A DNA stretch of 64,000 nt from Lycium barbarum (Eukaryota; Streptophyta; Magnoliopsida; Solanales; Solanaceae): positions 31,711,637 to 31,775,636 of the forward strand of contig NC_083339.1 in assembly GCF_019175385.1 (NCBI RefSeq), given 5' to 3'. Positions within the stretch are counted from its first letter, which is position 1; each line of letters begins with the position of its first letter. Below the pieces are notes generated by a model, which was given only the letters and a program-made list of their open reading frames with translations, was not told the origin of the DNA and made no database searches. Below are positions 35,861-47,300 of the stretch, in pieces. The position numbers and the translations under genes were made by a program.

Positions 35861-35935
35861 CTTCATCTAGAACCATGAGTAGCTAAACTTCTTATTTCTA
35901 GAGTTGCGGCGAAAGACATGATAGTTGGTTTGACT
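35861..35935. other. Unassigned sequence
   Basis: Between the L0 LTR and the inverted-repeat element. No gene or repeat is recognised here. Confidence 0.4.
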
Positions 35936-35938
35936 ACA

Positions 35939-36184
35939 ATTAAGGGTGTAGGGGTGGTGGAGATAAGGCCATGGGGATGGGGGTGGGGGATAGGTGTGTT
36001 GGAGAGTTGGGAAAAAACAATTTGTGTGGAATGCTATTCATTAAATTTGTTTTCCTCTACTTTCACTAGAAAATAATTTTTCTCATTTTTAAGTAACTTA
36101 TTGTCCTAGAAAAATATTTTTCAAAAATTTTGTCCAACCAAAGATGAGAAAATTAATGTTTTCCTCCGTACCAAACACACCCTA
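35939..36184. mobile_element. MITE-like inverted-repeat element (~245 bp)
   Basis: The ends form short imperfect inverted repeats (TTAAGGGTGT at the left, ACACCCTAAC at the right). The interior is AT-rich with TTTTCCTC and GAAAATTTTTC runs and has no ORF. No clear TSD could be fixed by eye, so the boundaries are approximate. Confidence 0.5.
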
Positions 36185-36447
36185 ACTTTATCCAAGTATC
36201 ATAAGATAACTCTAAATTAAAATATATTATGGAGTATTATTTTTATTTAAAAAAGCAGAAACAAGAGGAGCAATTGTCATCACACACGTCGCCTGATATA
36301 GTGATGTGACAAGCTAGCGTTACTCAATATTGGAATATAAACTAAACATAATGCATTATAGATACATCATCCACAAAGCAATTAAATCCTTTTTTTTAAT
36401 CCCTTCTTTTCATGCTCACAAGTCAGATGAAAGTTTATAACAAATCA
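36185..36447 (+). promoter_or_regulatory. Probable displaced promoter/5' leader of the ETO1-like gene
   Basis: With the MULE removed, this AT-rich stretch would join directly to the gene at 54715. It has no ORF. The role as promoter rests only on position. I cannot pick a reliable TATA box or transcription start. Confidence 0.4.
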
Positions 36448-36456
36448 CGCCACAGT
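36448..36456. repeat. MULE target-site duplication, left
   Basis: CGCCACAGT is repeated at 54706-54714. The first C may instead belong to the right terminal repeat, giving 8 bp. MULEs typically make 9-bp duplications. Confidence 0.85.
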
Positions 36457-36615
36457 GAATCCGCGACTTTTGTAGCACAAAAAAAAAGTTGAACCAAACT
36501 AGCACAAAAAAAAAACATTAGTAGGTTTCACGCACTAATTAGTGCGTGAAAGGACCAAACTGCAAAAATGCAACTTGGGCCTTTCACGTACGAATTTCGT
36601 GCGTGAAGGAGGTCT
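36457..36615. repeat. MULE left terminal inverted repeat
   Basis: About 160 bp, paired with 54549-54705. Contains a perfect 26-bp palindrome (36526-36551, arms TTTCACGCACTAA) and a second near-palindrome with CTTTCACGTACGAA (about 36580-36606). Confidence 0.85.
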
Positions 36616-37048
36616 TCTGTTTTTTTTTTTTTTTTTGGTGTTACCTTTCAAATCACGTTTTTTTCCATACTTTGGGCAAAGATTAGTCATGTTTCAAAAC
36701 CCCAAAATATCAATATTTTATATAAAACTTAATATCTTTTTTTGCGTACAATAATGTCGGCTCATTACATTAAGTCCACCTAAACGTTTGGATCGTCGTT
36801 TTAGGGGTTCTAAAGTGCCCCGAAGTAAGTTTTGAAACTTGTCATATTTATAGGGTTTTGATTTAAGTGTTTTATTATATTTGAATGTACAAATATAAAT
36901 ATTTGATTTAATAATAATTCATTCACTACGAGAGGTTTATACTAATTAAAAAATAATTCATTCCATTTAATTACATTACTAATTCAAAGCAATAAAATAA
37001 TAAATTACAATAACAATACAATCTTCAAGTTCTAGAGGCTCTATTACT
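36616..37048. other. MULE non-coding, transposase 3' side
   Basis: AT-rich, with a poly-T run near 36620. No gene is seen. The ORF at 36542-36754 starts inside the inverted repeat and is not supported. Confidence 0.6.
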
Positions 37049-40004
37049 TCAAGACGTGCTTGTACTACCACGGCCTTGTTGCCCACACGAACGCTTGTCA
37101 TGGCCATATTGCTTACATGTAGAGCACTTGCGAGAGTAAGTTCTTTCACTAACATCCATTTGATTAGGTCTAAGACTCCGTGAGTTAATGCCCAATTTCC
37201 TGATGTAATCCTTGTTAGCAACCATCCAAAACGGCTCGTTTGGCCAATAAGCTTCATTACCAAGTGGGCGGAATTGGCCGGAATATGCTCTAAGGTAACT
37301 GTGGACCTTGTATTCCCCCACCACATAACTTGTTACCGTTTTTATCATTCTCTCGAAGCACTTGACAGCATGAGAACACGACATGTGGTACGTTTGCCAC
37401 TTACCACAAGTGCATGTTCTTGTTGCCTCATAAACGGTATGCACGTTTCCACCCTTACCGTTGTAATAACCCGTCCTAACTTCATACACATGTTGAATTG
37501 GGTCATACTCGGTCATTTGGTGATGCTCACATTTTTTTCTATAATGCTCCATATTTTTGAAAGGCTTTGGCATCCATGTCCCGTCGTCGGCTAATATCGC
37601 TCTGGCCTGCCTTGTCCTAACAACAAATCGCTCCACAACCTGCTTGAAAGTCATTCTCACCATTGAGGTGACAGGTAGTCCTCGAGCAGATTTCAGCAAG
37701 TCATTGAAAGACTCTGAGTTGTTTGTTGTGAGCATGCCCCATCTTTTACCTCCATCAGCATGAAGCGTCCATTTTTCAACTTCGAGCTTCATCAACCAAA
37801 CGTATGCGGGTTCACTCACTACCCTGATCAGATCCATTTTTGCAGCCCATTTTCGTTGTTGATGCCCACATCAATTTGTTTAGAGTGCCATTGTGAAACT
37901 TTGATTGCAAATTTTCCTTCAAGTGCCTTAAACAATAGTGATGGTAAACAAAGGGAGGCTGCCACCCCGGTAAGTTATCCATATTGTGCAATATGCCTTT
38001 ATGACGATCAGACAACACATATATGCTGGTACGATCCTTAATAACATGAGTTTTCAAATGGGTCAAAAAGATCCCCCATGTGTCGTTGCTCTCGTTAGCG
38101 GCAATTGCGAAAGCAAGAGGAAATATTGACCCGTTGGCATCCATTCCTATTGCAATTAGGAGCTTGATGTCGTCGGCACCATATACATGCGTACCATCTA
38201 TGGATATCACTGGTCGGCAGTGAGCAAAACCATCAATGCATGGTTTGAATGTCCAAAATACGAAGTTGAAGATTTTACCCTCTATAAGCCGCCACTCTAC
38301 AACAGTACCATTATTAAAATGTTGTAGAGCTGCCATATACCTTGGCAGCAATTGAAAAGAAGTATGCCAATTTCCAAAGACCATCTCAAAAGCGCGTCTA
38401 CGCACGAAAAATCCCTTTCTGTTGCTTATAGTTATACTATATACGGTTTAAACATTTCGAATACAATCTTTGATGGGGAACCTACACAAGTTTAAACAAA
38501 CAACATTTAGTAATGATCTTTCAATTGATATAAGACATATAATGTACTAGGCAGGATAAGTTACCTTGGCGTTTCAGCAATGTCTTTAAGTAACACTTGA
38601 GCAATCATGTTTGTATCTAAATTATAATGATCTGCTCGATTTTCTTCCATATCACAAGTGTGTCTTTCGCGGAATTTTATGATAGCCCACATACCATCAG
38701 GCTTAACAATTCCCCGAAGCAACCACTCACAGCCTTGATACCGTCGTCTACAAACTAGCCTCCATATCTTTGTGTTTGACTGATCAACCTTAAACTCCCT
38801 CATGTCCTTAAGATAATAAATTTTGACAGCCCGTTGCAACGCCTTTTTGGATGCGAACAACATTCCCTTTGCAAGGTAGCATCGATCTTTGTTGAGATCC
38901 CTTGGTTTAATCCAGGTTTTTAGGCGACTATTATCATCTTCTCTTGTGAAGACAAATGCATCATCACGACCCTACAGGCTGTCAAGATAAGGGATATTGT
39001 TAGAATGCCACTGAATTGGGCTTTCAGAAGTTGGTTTTTCAACCATCGGTGGTGGTACGTGGTGGTGCATTGGTTCTTGTTGGTTTTGGCTTTGAGGAAT
39101 ACTGTTGGTCATACCAACTTGAACATCATCATCATCTTCATCATCGGTTACCTCTGCATTATTAGTTATTTCATCGTCATCACTTGATGATAACTCATAA
39201 TAATTAGGAAAATCTTCATTATCAAGTGCATTCATCCTCCTACACGAAAAGTAACATATTTTAAATACCAACATCATATATATACAGATAATTTAATATC
39301 AAGGTGATGAACTTACTCTTGTTCATAAGCACTGTCATGGTGTGGAGAACGATCAACTCCACCGAACTGAGAGGATTGACCAACATCCATATTTGGTACC
39401 ACTGACGAGTTTTGAGAATAGTTTCTATAAAGATTTGAAAACTGGTTATTTACCAATTCATACAACAAACACGTGCTACTACACATAATAATAATATGAA
39501 AAATCCATATTTACCAATTTTCATTGTAAGCTTGATTAAATTGCTGGCTTAGATTTTCCAGCGGCACTTGACCACTCAAAATGTCTCCATAAGAACTAAA
39601 GTCCTCATAAGTGTTACCATGAATAGGCTGGACTTAAGGGACTTCTTCTCGAGGTATCTTTCAACATACATCTCAAGAACATTAATGAATACTAAGTCAT
39701 GATATTCTTCCGGCAATCCCAAATAATCACTCAAAGATTCATCATTGTTGATATTGTGCATGCCATAATGCACTATACTGTTTGATATTGTTTGTGGATA
39801 TCTGCCAGTTAGTGAGATTCCAAACTCAGTGGATATAGTTTTCATTCTTTTTTGCATGTAACTGACTAGCGTTTCATAATTTAAAGTTGTTGGAAATTTA
39901 ACATGGGATTTTGGTTTGATACTATAACGAATGGAGTAATTGTCCTCGATGATATCTCCATCCCAAAATAGTGAAACCTTAACAGTTGAAGCATTTTGAG
40001 ACAT
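37049..40004 (-). pseudogene. mudrA-like MULE transposase, broken
   Basis: Read on minus: 40004-39576 (an N-terminal domain found before MuDR transposases), 39277-38972 (acidic linker), 38863-38561 (MuDR DNA-binding region with RERHTCDMEENRADH), 38405-37812 (transposase core with VISIDGTHVYGADD, AIAANESNDTWGIF, YVLSDRHKGILHNM and CLRHLKEN), 37837-37049 (C-terminal part with the SWIM finger CTCGKWQTYHMSCSHA and zinc knuckle CSTCKQYGHDKRSC). A plausible intron runs from GTAACT near 38562 to an AG near 38421. Around 37815-37840 the core and C-terminal parts are in different frames and a short segment is missing, so the protein is interrupted. It would catalyse cut-and-paste transposition at the TIRs. 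Confidence 0.85.
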
Positions 40005-40081
40005 TTTTTCTATGAAGTTTGATTTTTTTTTGAATTACTTGTAAGACTTAGACTTATGAAGTTGATGAGTTTTTCACTCGT

Positions 40082-40627
40082 CAAGCCTTCAAGTTAAATA
40101 GATTCCTGAAATTGTCATGCGTGGTGTGTTGTCAAATCAACACTTATATTGCGCATTAAAATGATGCGCAATACAAGTCGTATTAAAAGGGTCAAATAAT
40201 GCAGCAATGTATTGTCAAATCAAGCCTTCAAGTTAAAAGATTCCTGAAATTTTCATGCGTGATGTGTTGTCAAATCAACACTTACATTGCGCATTAAAAT
40301 GGTGCGCAATACAAGTCGTATTAAAAGGGTCAAATAATGCAGCAATGTATTGTCAAATCAAGCCTTATATGTCATAGATTCCTGAAATTGTCATGCGTGG
40401 TGTGTTGTCAAATCAACACTTACATTGCGCAATAAAAGTCGTATTAAAAGGGTCAAATAATGCAGCAATGTATTGTCAAATCAAGCCTTTATGTGTCATA
40501 GATTCCTGAAATTGTCATGCGTGGTGTGTTGTCAAATCAACACTTACATTGCGCATTAAAATGGTGCGCAATACAAGTCGTGTTAAAAGGGTCAAATAAT
40601 GCAGCAATGTATTGTCAAATCAAGCCT
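40082..40627. repeat. Four ~120-138-bp tandem repeats upstream of the transposase
   Basis: Units start CAAGCCTT (40082, about 40217, 40358, 40479; partial at about 40620) and share GATTCCTGAAATT, CATGCGTG, TGTCAAATCAACACTTA, an inverted pair TTGCGCATTAAAAT-GG-TGCGCAA, and AGGGTCAAATAATGCAGCAATG. The third unit lacks part of the GCGCA hairpin. They lie upstream of the transposase start, so they could hold its promoter. Confidence 0.88.
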
Positions 40628-40900
40628 TTATGTAAGGGAGGTCTTTTCATGCACGAAATTAGTGCGTGAAAGAAGTAAACCCTTTCGCGCACAGTTTCTG
40701 TGCGTGAAAGGTTAAGTTTTTCCACGATGCCTGAAAGGTTAAGTTTTTCACTTTTACGCACAGATTTAATAGGTTATTTTTTTTAACCTATTAAATTCAC
40801 GTTTTTTTCCATACGTCGCACGAGTTATTATTAAGATAACTAATTATCATTAAGAAAATAATAACATGAAATGTACACTTTCTTTACAACATTCACAATC
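40628..40900. other. MULE middle segment with TIR-like palindromes
   Basis: Non-coding. Contains GCACGAAATTAGTGCGTGAAAG (40650-40671, read as inverted arms) and CTTTCGCGCACAG-TTT-CTGTGCGTGAAAG (about 40681-40709), the same motif family as in the terminal repeats. This may mark a shared regulatory motif or the relic of another MULE end. Confidence 0.65.
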
Positions 40901-41370
40901 TCAGGTCCCACAAGTGGGAGCCTTTAGAGTTCGGCTAGGCCTAAGGCTAACCCCACCACCACCACCATCATCTCCATCCCCCTTCCTCCTCTTAATCTGT
41001 ATATGCTCTATGGCATGATCATCCTTGCTTCCCTTCCTTCCCTTCTTTCGACCCGGACCCCGGTTCATAACATGCTTTCTATGGGAAATGATGGTGGGCG
41101 GTGGGGCCGGTTCATAACATGGCTCCTCGTCAATCTCATTAGGAGATGGGTCCACAGGCGCAGAGGCATGAACCTGAAATAACATATAAACAATTTAATT
41201 TAGATTTATTCTAAAATGAACCTGAAATAAATAAATTATTTTATTTTATTGTAAAAATCAAACCTGTGTGTCGACGGCCTCCTGAGATGCCTGGTGAGGG
41301 GCTCCTGAGCTGGCTCCTCAACGGTATTTTGAGTGGGGCCCAGTGCAGGAGATGGGCCCACAAGCATAGA
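40901..41370 (-). pseudogene. PMD/MAIN-like gene, 3' exons (left of LB)
   Basis: The minus strand reads from a splice-like TTTCAG near 41175 into VHASAPVDPSPNEI and then the basic tail RGPGRKKGRKGSKDDHAIEH...RPSRTLKAPTCGT, stopping at 40901. Just upstream, 41277-41370 is a duplicate of the preceding exon end (compare 52500-52570), with a one-base difference that puts it out of frame. LB is inserted in this duplicate exon. Short basic C-terminal tails ending in KAPTCGT are typical of PMD proteins carried by MULEs. Confidence 0.6.
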
Positions 41371-41375
41371 AGAAT
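41371..41375. repeat. LB target-site duplication, left
   Basis: AGAAT, repeated exactly at 52381-52385. Confidence 0.92.
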
Positions 41376-44288
41376 TGTCACGACCCAGCCCCGTGGGCCG
41401 CGACTGGCACCCTACCTGGGCGTCCAGACCAAATCGCATATTCATTTCCGAATCCAAACTTATTTCAGAATTTTCAAAAGTTATATCAGACATAATTTAT
41501 ATCGAAAATCTGTCTTAAGCGGTCATATCAAATCAATCTCAAACAAAGCGGCGGAATAGACATCGCCGGTCAAAATACAAATATATACAAAAGGGCCATT
41601 TGGGGCCATCATATCAAACAGACCGCTGTAAGACCCGAAAGCAAAATCGGACAACATACACGTAGGACCCTCGCCCCACAAAGATGACTACAGGCCTCTA
41701 CGAATTTAAAACATAACATATGGCGAGACAGGGCCTCGCCGTACCCAAACTGTCAAATATACAAAACATATACAGAGTAAAGGAGTCTGTACCAAGAGTG
41801 GACTCCGGACCAAGTAAGAGTACTCCGGAAAGCAAGAAGCGAAGCCTACTGCGGAGGATCACCGATGTCTGCACCTGCGGGCATAAAACGCAGCCCCCGG
41901 AGAGAGGGGGTCAGTACGAAATATGTACTGAGTATGTAAAGCACGGAGTACAGAATTATGGATCAAAACCGAAAGCAAATCAAATGTCAAAGTGGGGTAC
42001 AAACTGGTATGTCAAAATCTGTATCAAAATCATATACATATGTTTTATGCAATTAAAATTATGCAAACGCTTGAGAATGTGGTCGCCACTCCGACGCTGG
42101 CGCCACACACAGCATAACACCAGAAGGTTTCAAATCTCCGTACATCTCCGAACATAATCATAATCATCGGTGAGCATATCGCGTCCCGAGCCATATCACA
42201 GCATAACTCCAAACGGAACCGGGCCCTATGGCGAAGCCTCGGAAACCGTAACACAGCATACGGCCGAATTCATCATACAACGCACGAATCAAAACCGGCC
42301 CGGGAACCGGTGAACGAAGTCATAATAAGGCACGAGCGGAGTCGTGAGCAAGCAAATGCAAATCGTATTTCAAAATAGTCTTTCAAAGCAAAGTGAACTC
42401 ATAAGTCATTTTAGAATACAAAATAGTCGAATACTTAGCCGACATAAAGTTTCATTTTGCAAAACGTTTCCAAAATGGTCCATATAGTTCGGAACATAGA
42501 TTAGCGCATCGCATAGTCCAAACATACCCCGTAGGAGGATGTTCCAAAGATCGGAAGTGGTACTTTCAACTTTATTCTCACAGGTGGCCCGAAGGGCAAA
42601 TCGGGCATTTTGGGGTAGCGGACCCACCTCGAGTCGAAGTGAGGTGGCGAACATATGTTTACGAGCAGTTATATGCCAAGGGTCATACATAATCATTTCT
42701 AGGTTACCCGACCACATTTTGATAGGTTTCGGACGAATAATGGCATTCTAGCCAAAAGGGAGCCTTTAGGCTTCAATCGAATTGAATGAATAGTAACTTT
42801 CCTGTGGATCGGGTTTCGAGGAGCAGAAATGCTCCGGAAGGTCTCATATTCAACTAACACACTAAGATATGCCAAATAAAGAATTGGGAAGCTTTACATA
42901 CCTCACAGACGTCGTAAGCTCTTCCAAAAGTCCCGTCCCGTTTCGTCAAAAATCTGCAAATGGTCAAAGTTACCCAATGAGATCCTTAGGCTCAAAAAAA
43001 TGCCTTTAACTCCATATTTGCCTACCGAAATTTCGGCAGCATTTCCCCTATAAATCTAACATCCCCGAGACTTAGCTCGGCTCAAAATACAACAACAACA
43101 ACAGCCCACACATCAACAAACAACACAAACAACAATCAAGCCATTCTAGCTTCAAAATTCCACTTTGTTATCTAAATTGGCAACTTCCATTCAAACTTTC
43201 AAAACTCCAATTCTACATCTACATAATTGGATTCATTTCCACATTCAAACTTATACAATCACAATCTAACTACAATCCAAGCCATACCCGAAATTACACC
43301 AAAATCCATTATGTTCCATAATTCTTCAAAACAATCAAAAGTGCACGACGAACATTCTAACTCACGTCGTTTCATTCCGAATTCATTAACATCATTATAA
43401 GTTCATATCAAAAGTCTCTAGCACCCTAAATATACAATGATATACATAAAGATACAAAGGATATACACTTTCCGATAATATCCGAATTCGTTTTCCACCG
43501 CCAATTTAATTCAACAATCAATCATTTACGATATAAGAATCACAACAACACATTATACCAACTTAGCCAAGATCAATTCACACCAATTTTTCCTTCTATG
43601 GCTCTCGGCCAAACCCACTACAAACACACACCCACGACTTTCTATTTACGTTAAAATTACGGGATTCTCGTCTACTTCCAATCCTTAACACATTCATAGC
43701 AATTCTATAACATTAGAGGGGCAAGATTCTTACCTTTTACTAACTTTCCGACTTGTCGCAAACGGAATCCTTGTGCCAAACCAATTATACCACGTCGGAG
43801 AGCGTCTTGAGTATTTCTTAATTATGTAGAAACCAAGATTTTTGGATCACTAAACAAACTTGGGAATTTCTTTTTCCCTTCTACACTATTCACGGCCGAA
43901 CCCCTTCTTTCTTGTGTTCTTGAATTTTTTTGATTTTTTTCTTGAATAATGCTAAGTGTTCCTCATATATATCCACTTAGGGGTCATGTGCATAGCACAT
44001 GCCCCTTTTAAAAATGGATTTGGGCCACACTATGGCCGGCCCCCATTTGATCTTGGGCCTTGATTTTGCATTGCATTTTCTTGGCCCAATTCGAGAAAAG
44101 TCCCGTTTTGTAATTCCCGAAACTAATTTCCGAAATTCCAAATTTATCCTCGGCCTTCCCCGAGGTCTTAGCATTAAAGATTTCACAACCAACATAGTCA
44201 TATTCTCACAAATTAATTTATACCCTTCTAACACCCAAGTCATAATTATTTCTCGATTTCCAATTGTACGAAAACACGGGACATAACA
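41376..44288 (-). repeat. LB 3' LTR (left copy)
   Basis: Same length as the right copy. Includes the hairpin CAGTAC...GTACTG (41912-41930), CCTACCGAAATTTCGGCAGC (about 43021) also present in L3, donor-like AAAAGGTAAGAAT (minus, about 43730) and TATATATG (minus, about 43965). Confidence 0.95.
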
Positions 44289-44302
44289 TTCTCCCCCCCT
44301 TA
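44289..44302 (-). other. LB polypurine tract
   Basis: Minus strand TAAGGGGGGGAGAA abuts the 3' LTR. Confidence 0.88.
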
Positions 44303-44398
44303 AGAACATTCGTCCCCGAATGTTAGATTAGTCTTATAAGGTCTTATGATCAAGGCAGGAGTGTCCCTTTTTAATGATGACATACATAATTCATTTTA

Positions 44399-47300
44399 TC
44401 AATCAACACAACAAACTGAAAAAGGAATTAGATTACCTGCGGATGTCGGAAACAAGTGGGGATATTTCTTCTTCATCTCGTCCTCCGCCTCCCACGTCAT
44501 CTCCTCCCGATTATTGTTGCGCCACAGGACTTTGACGGAGGGCACTTCTTTAGTGTGTAGTCTCCGCACCTGTCGATCCAGAATAGATACAGGCTGCTCG
44601 TCATAAGATAACTGCTCCGTCACCTGAATGCCGTCAACTGGGAATATCCTGGCAGGATCACCAATGCATTTCCGCAACATAGACACATAAAACACCGGGT
44701 GTACGGCCTCCAAGTCGGATGGTAAGTCTAGCTCATAGGCGACCTCGCCTATCTTTCGCACGATCTGATACGGTCCAATGTACCGGGGGCTCAACTTACC
44801 CTTTTTACCGAATCTCATGACACCCTTCATGGGCGACACCTTCAGGAATACCCAGTCGCCAATCCGGAACTCTAACGGTCGACGTCGTCTATCTGCATAA
44901 GCTTTCTGTCGACTCTGAGCAGCCAATAATCGTTCTCGAATAAGCTTTACCTTATCTACAGCCTCCTGGATTACATCTGGCCCAATCAACTTAGTCTCGC
45001 CCACGTCAAACCAGCCAATAGGAGACCTGCATCTCCTGCCATAAAGGGCCTCGTACGGAGCCATCTGAATGCTGGAGTGATAACTGTTATTATAGGCAAA
45101 CTCAATAAGCGGCAAATGATCATCCCAGCTGCCCCTGAAATCAATAACGCAGGCCCGCAACATATCTTCGAGCGTCTGAATAGTGCGCTCGGCCTGCCCG
45201 TCGGACTGAGGGTGAAAAGCTGTACTGAGACTCACCTGAGTCCCTAATCCCTCCTGAAATGACCTCCAGAAATTTGCTGTAAACTGGGTACCTCGGTCAG
45301 TAATAATAGATATCGGGACTCCGTGAAGTCTGACTATCTCTCTGATATACAATCTGGCATAGTCCTCAGCCGAATAAGTAGTCCGAACCGGAAGGAAATG
45401 GGCTGATTTCGTCAGCCTGTCAACAACAACCCAGATAGAGTCGTACCTGCGTGGAGTGCGCGGTAATCCAACAACAAAATCCATATTAATCATCTCCCAT
45501 TTCCAGGCTGGAATTTCCATCTCCTGCAATAATCCACCGGGCTTCTGATGCTCGATCTTAACTTGCTGGCAGTTCGGGCACTGACTAACAAACTCAGCAA
45601 TATCTTTCTTCATGCCGTCCCACCAATACAAACACCTGAGGTCCCGATACATTTTAGTGGAACCAGGATGAACAGAATACCGTGCATTATGGGCCTCGCC
45701 CATAATCTGCCGCCGTAAGCCCGCAACATCCGGTACACAGAACCTGCCGTCGTACAATAATACTCCTTCAGGCGAGATTTCGAACTGAGTCGTTGCTTTA
45801 TTAAGGGCCACACCCCTGTACTGAATCAAAGTAGGATCCTCAAACTGGCGCTGCTTTACCTCCTGAATAATAGATGACTCAGCAACCGGGCGAACAGAAA
45901 TCCCAGAATCTCCAGAATCGGCCAAACGAACTCCGAGGCTGGCCAGCTGATGAATATCGCGAACCAAATCTCTCTTATCAGATGGGACGTCAGCCAGACT
46001 GCCTACGGACTTGCGGCTAAGCGCATCAGCTACCACGTTGGCTTTCCCTGGATGGTACAAAATATCAACGTCGTAGTCCTTTAGTAACTCAAGCCACCTC
46101 CGCTGCCGCAAATTTAGTTCCTTCTGTCTGAAAATATACTGGAGACTTTTATGGTCCGTATAGATATCAACATGGACCCCATATAAATAATGCCGCCAAA
46201 TCTTCAGAGCATGAATCACCGCGGCCAACTCAAGATCATGAGTGGGATAGTTTTTCTCGTGCGGTCTGAGCTGCCGGGAAGCATAGGCTATGACTCGACC
46301 GTGCTGCATCAATACACATCCTATCCCAATACCAGAGGCGTCACAATAGACAACATACCCGTCAGCTCCCTCCGGAAGAGCCAAAACTGGTGCTGTAATC
46401 AATCTCTCCTTCAGCATCTGAAAGCTGCGCTCGCAAGCATCTGTCCACTGGAATTTTGCTGCTTTCTGGGTAAGCCTCGTCAGTGGTGCTGCAATAGAAG
46501 AGAAGTCCTCCACAAACCTACGATAATACCCAGCCAATCCCAGAAAACTGCGCACCTCAGTCGGTGTAGTAGGCCTGGGCCAATTCTGCACAGCCTCAAT
46601 CTTCTGCGTGTCAACCCGAATACCATCTGCGCCGACAATATGGCCCAAGAATGCCACAGAAGTCAACCAGAACTCACACTTAGAGAATTTAGCATATAAC
46701 TCCTGCTGACGGAGAATGCCAAGTACCGTCCTCAAATGATCTGAATGCTCCTCGACTGATCGCGAGTAAATCAGAATATCGTCAATAAACACAATAACAA
46801 ACATATCCAGGAAAGGCCGAAATACCCGGTTCATCAGATCCATAAATACTGCTGGAGCATTAGTCAGCCCGAAAGACATAACTCTGAACTCATAATGCCC
46901 GTACCGAGTCCTGAAAGCAGTCTTCGGGATATCTGACTCCCGTACTCGCACCTGATGGTAACCAGAACGCAGATCTATCTTTGAAAAATGTCTAACACCC
47001 TGCAGCTGGTCAAACAAGTCATCAATCCGGGGGAGGGGATATTTATTCTTAATAGTCACCTTATTCAGCTGCCGGTAGTCGATACACATCCGCAATGACC
47101 CATCTTTCTTCCTGACAAACAATACCGGCGCCCCCCAGGGTGATGTACTGGGCCTGATAAAACCCTTATCCAGCAAATCTTTCAGCTGCTCCTTCAACTC
47201 CTTCAACTCAGCTGGTGCCATTCTGTACGGAGGAATAGATATAGGCTGTGTATCCGGCATCAACTCAATAGTAAAATCAATCTCCCGCTCAGGCGGAAGG

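Noticed and set aside
37274..38041. Plus-strand ORFs over the transposase
   Set aside because: Shadows of the minus-strand transposase, which has clear DDE, SWIM and zinc-knuckle motifs.
41720..42157. 145-aa ORF, repeated at 49812
   Set aside because: Identical because it lies in both LB LTRs; antisense and without a domain.
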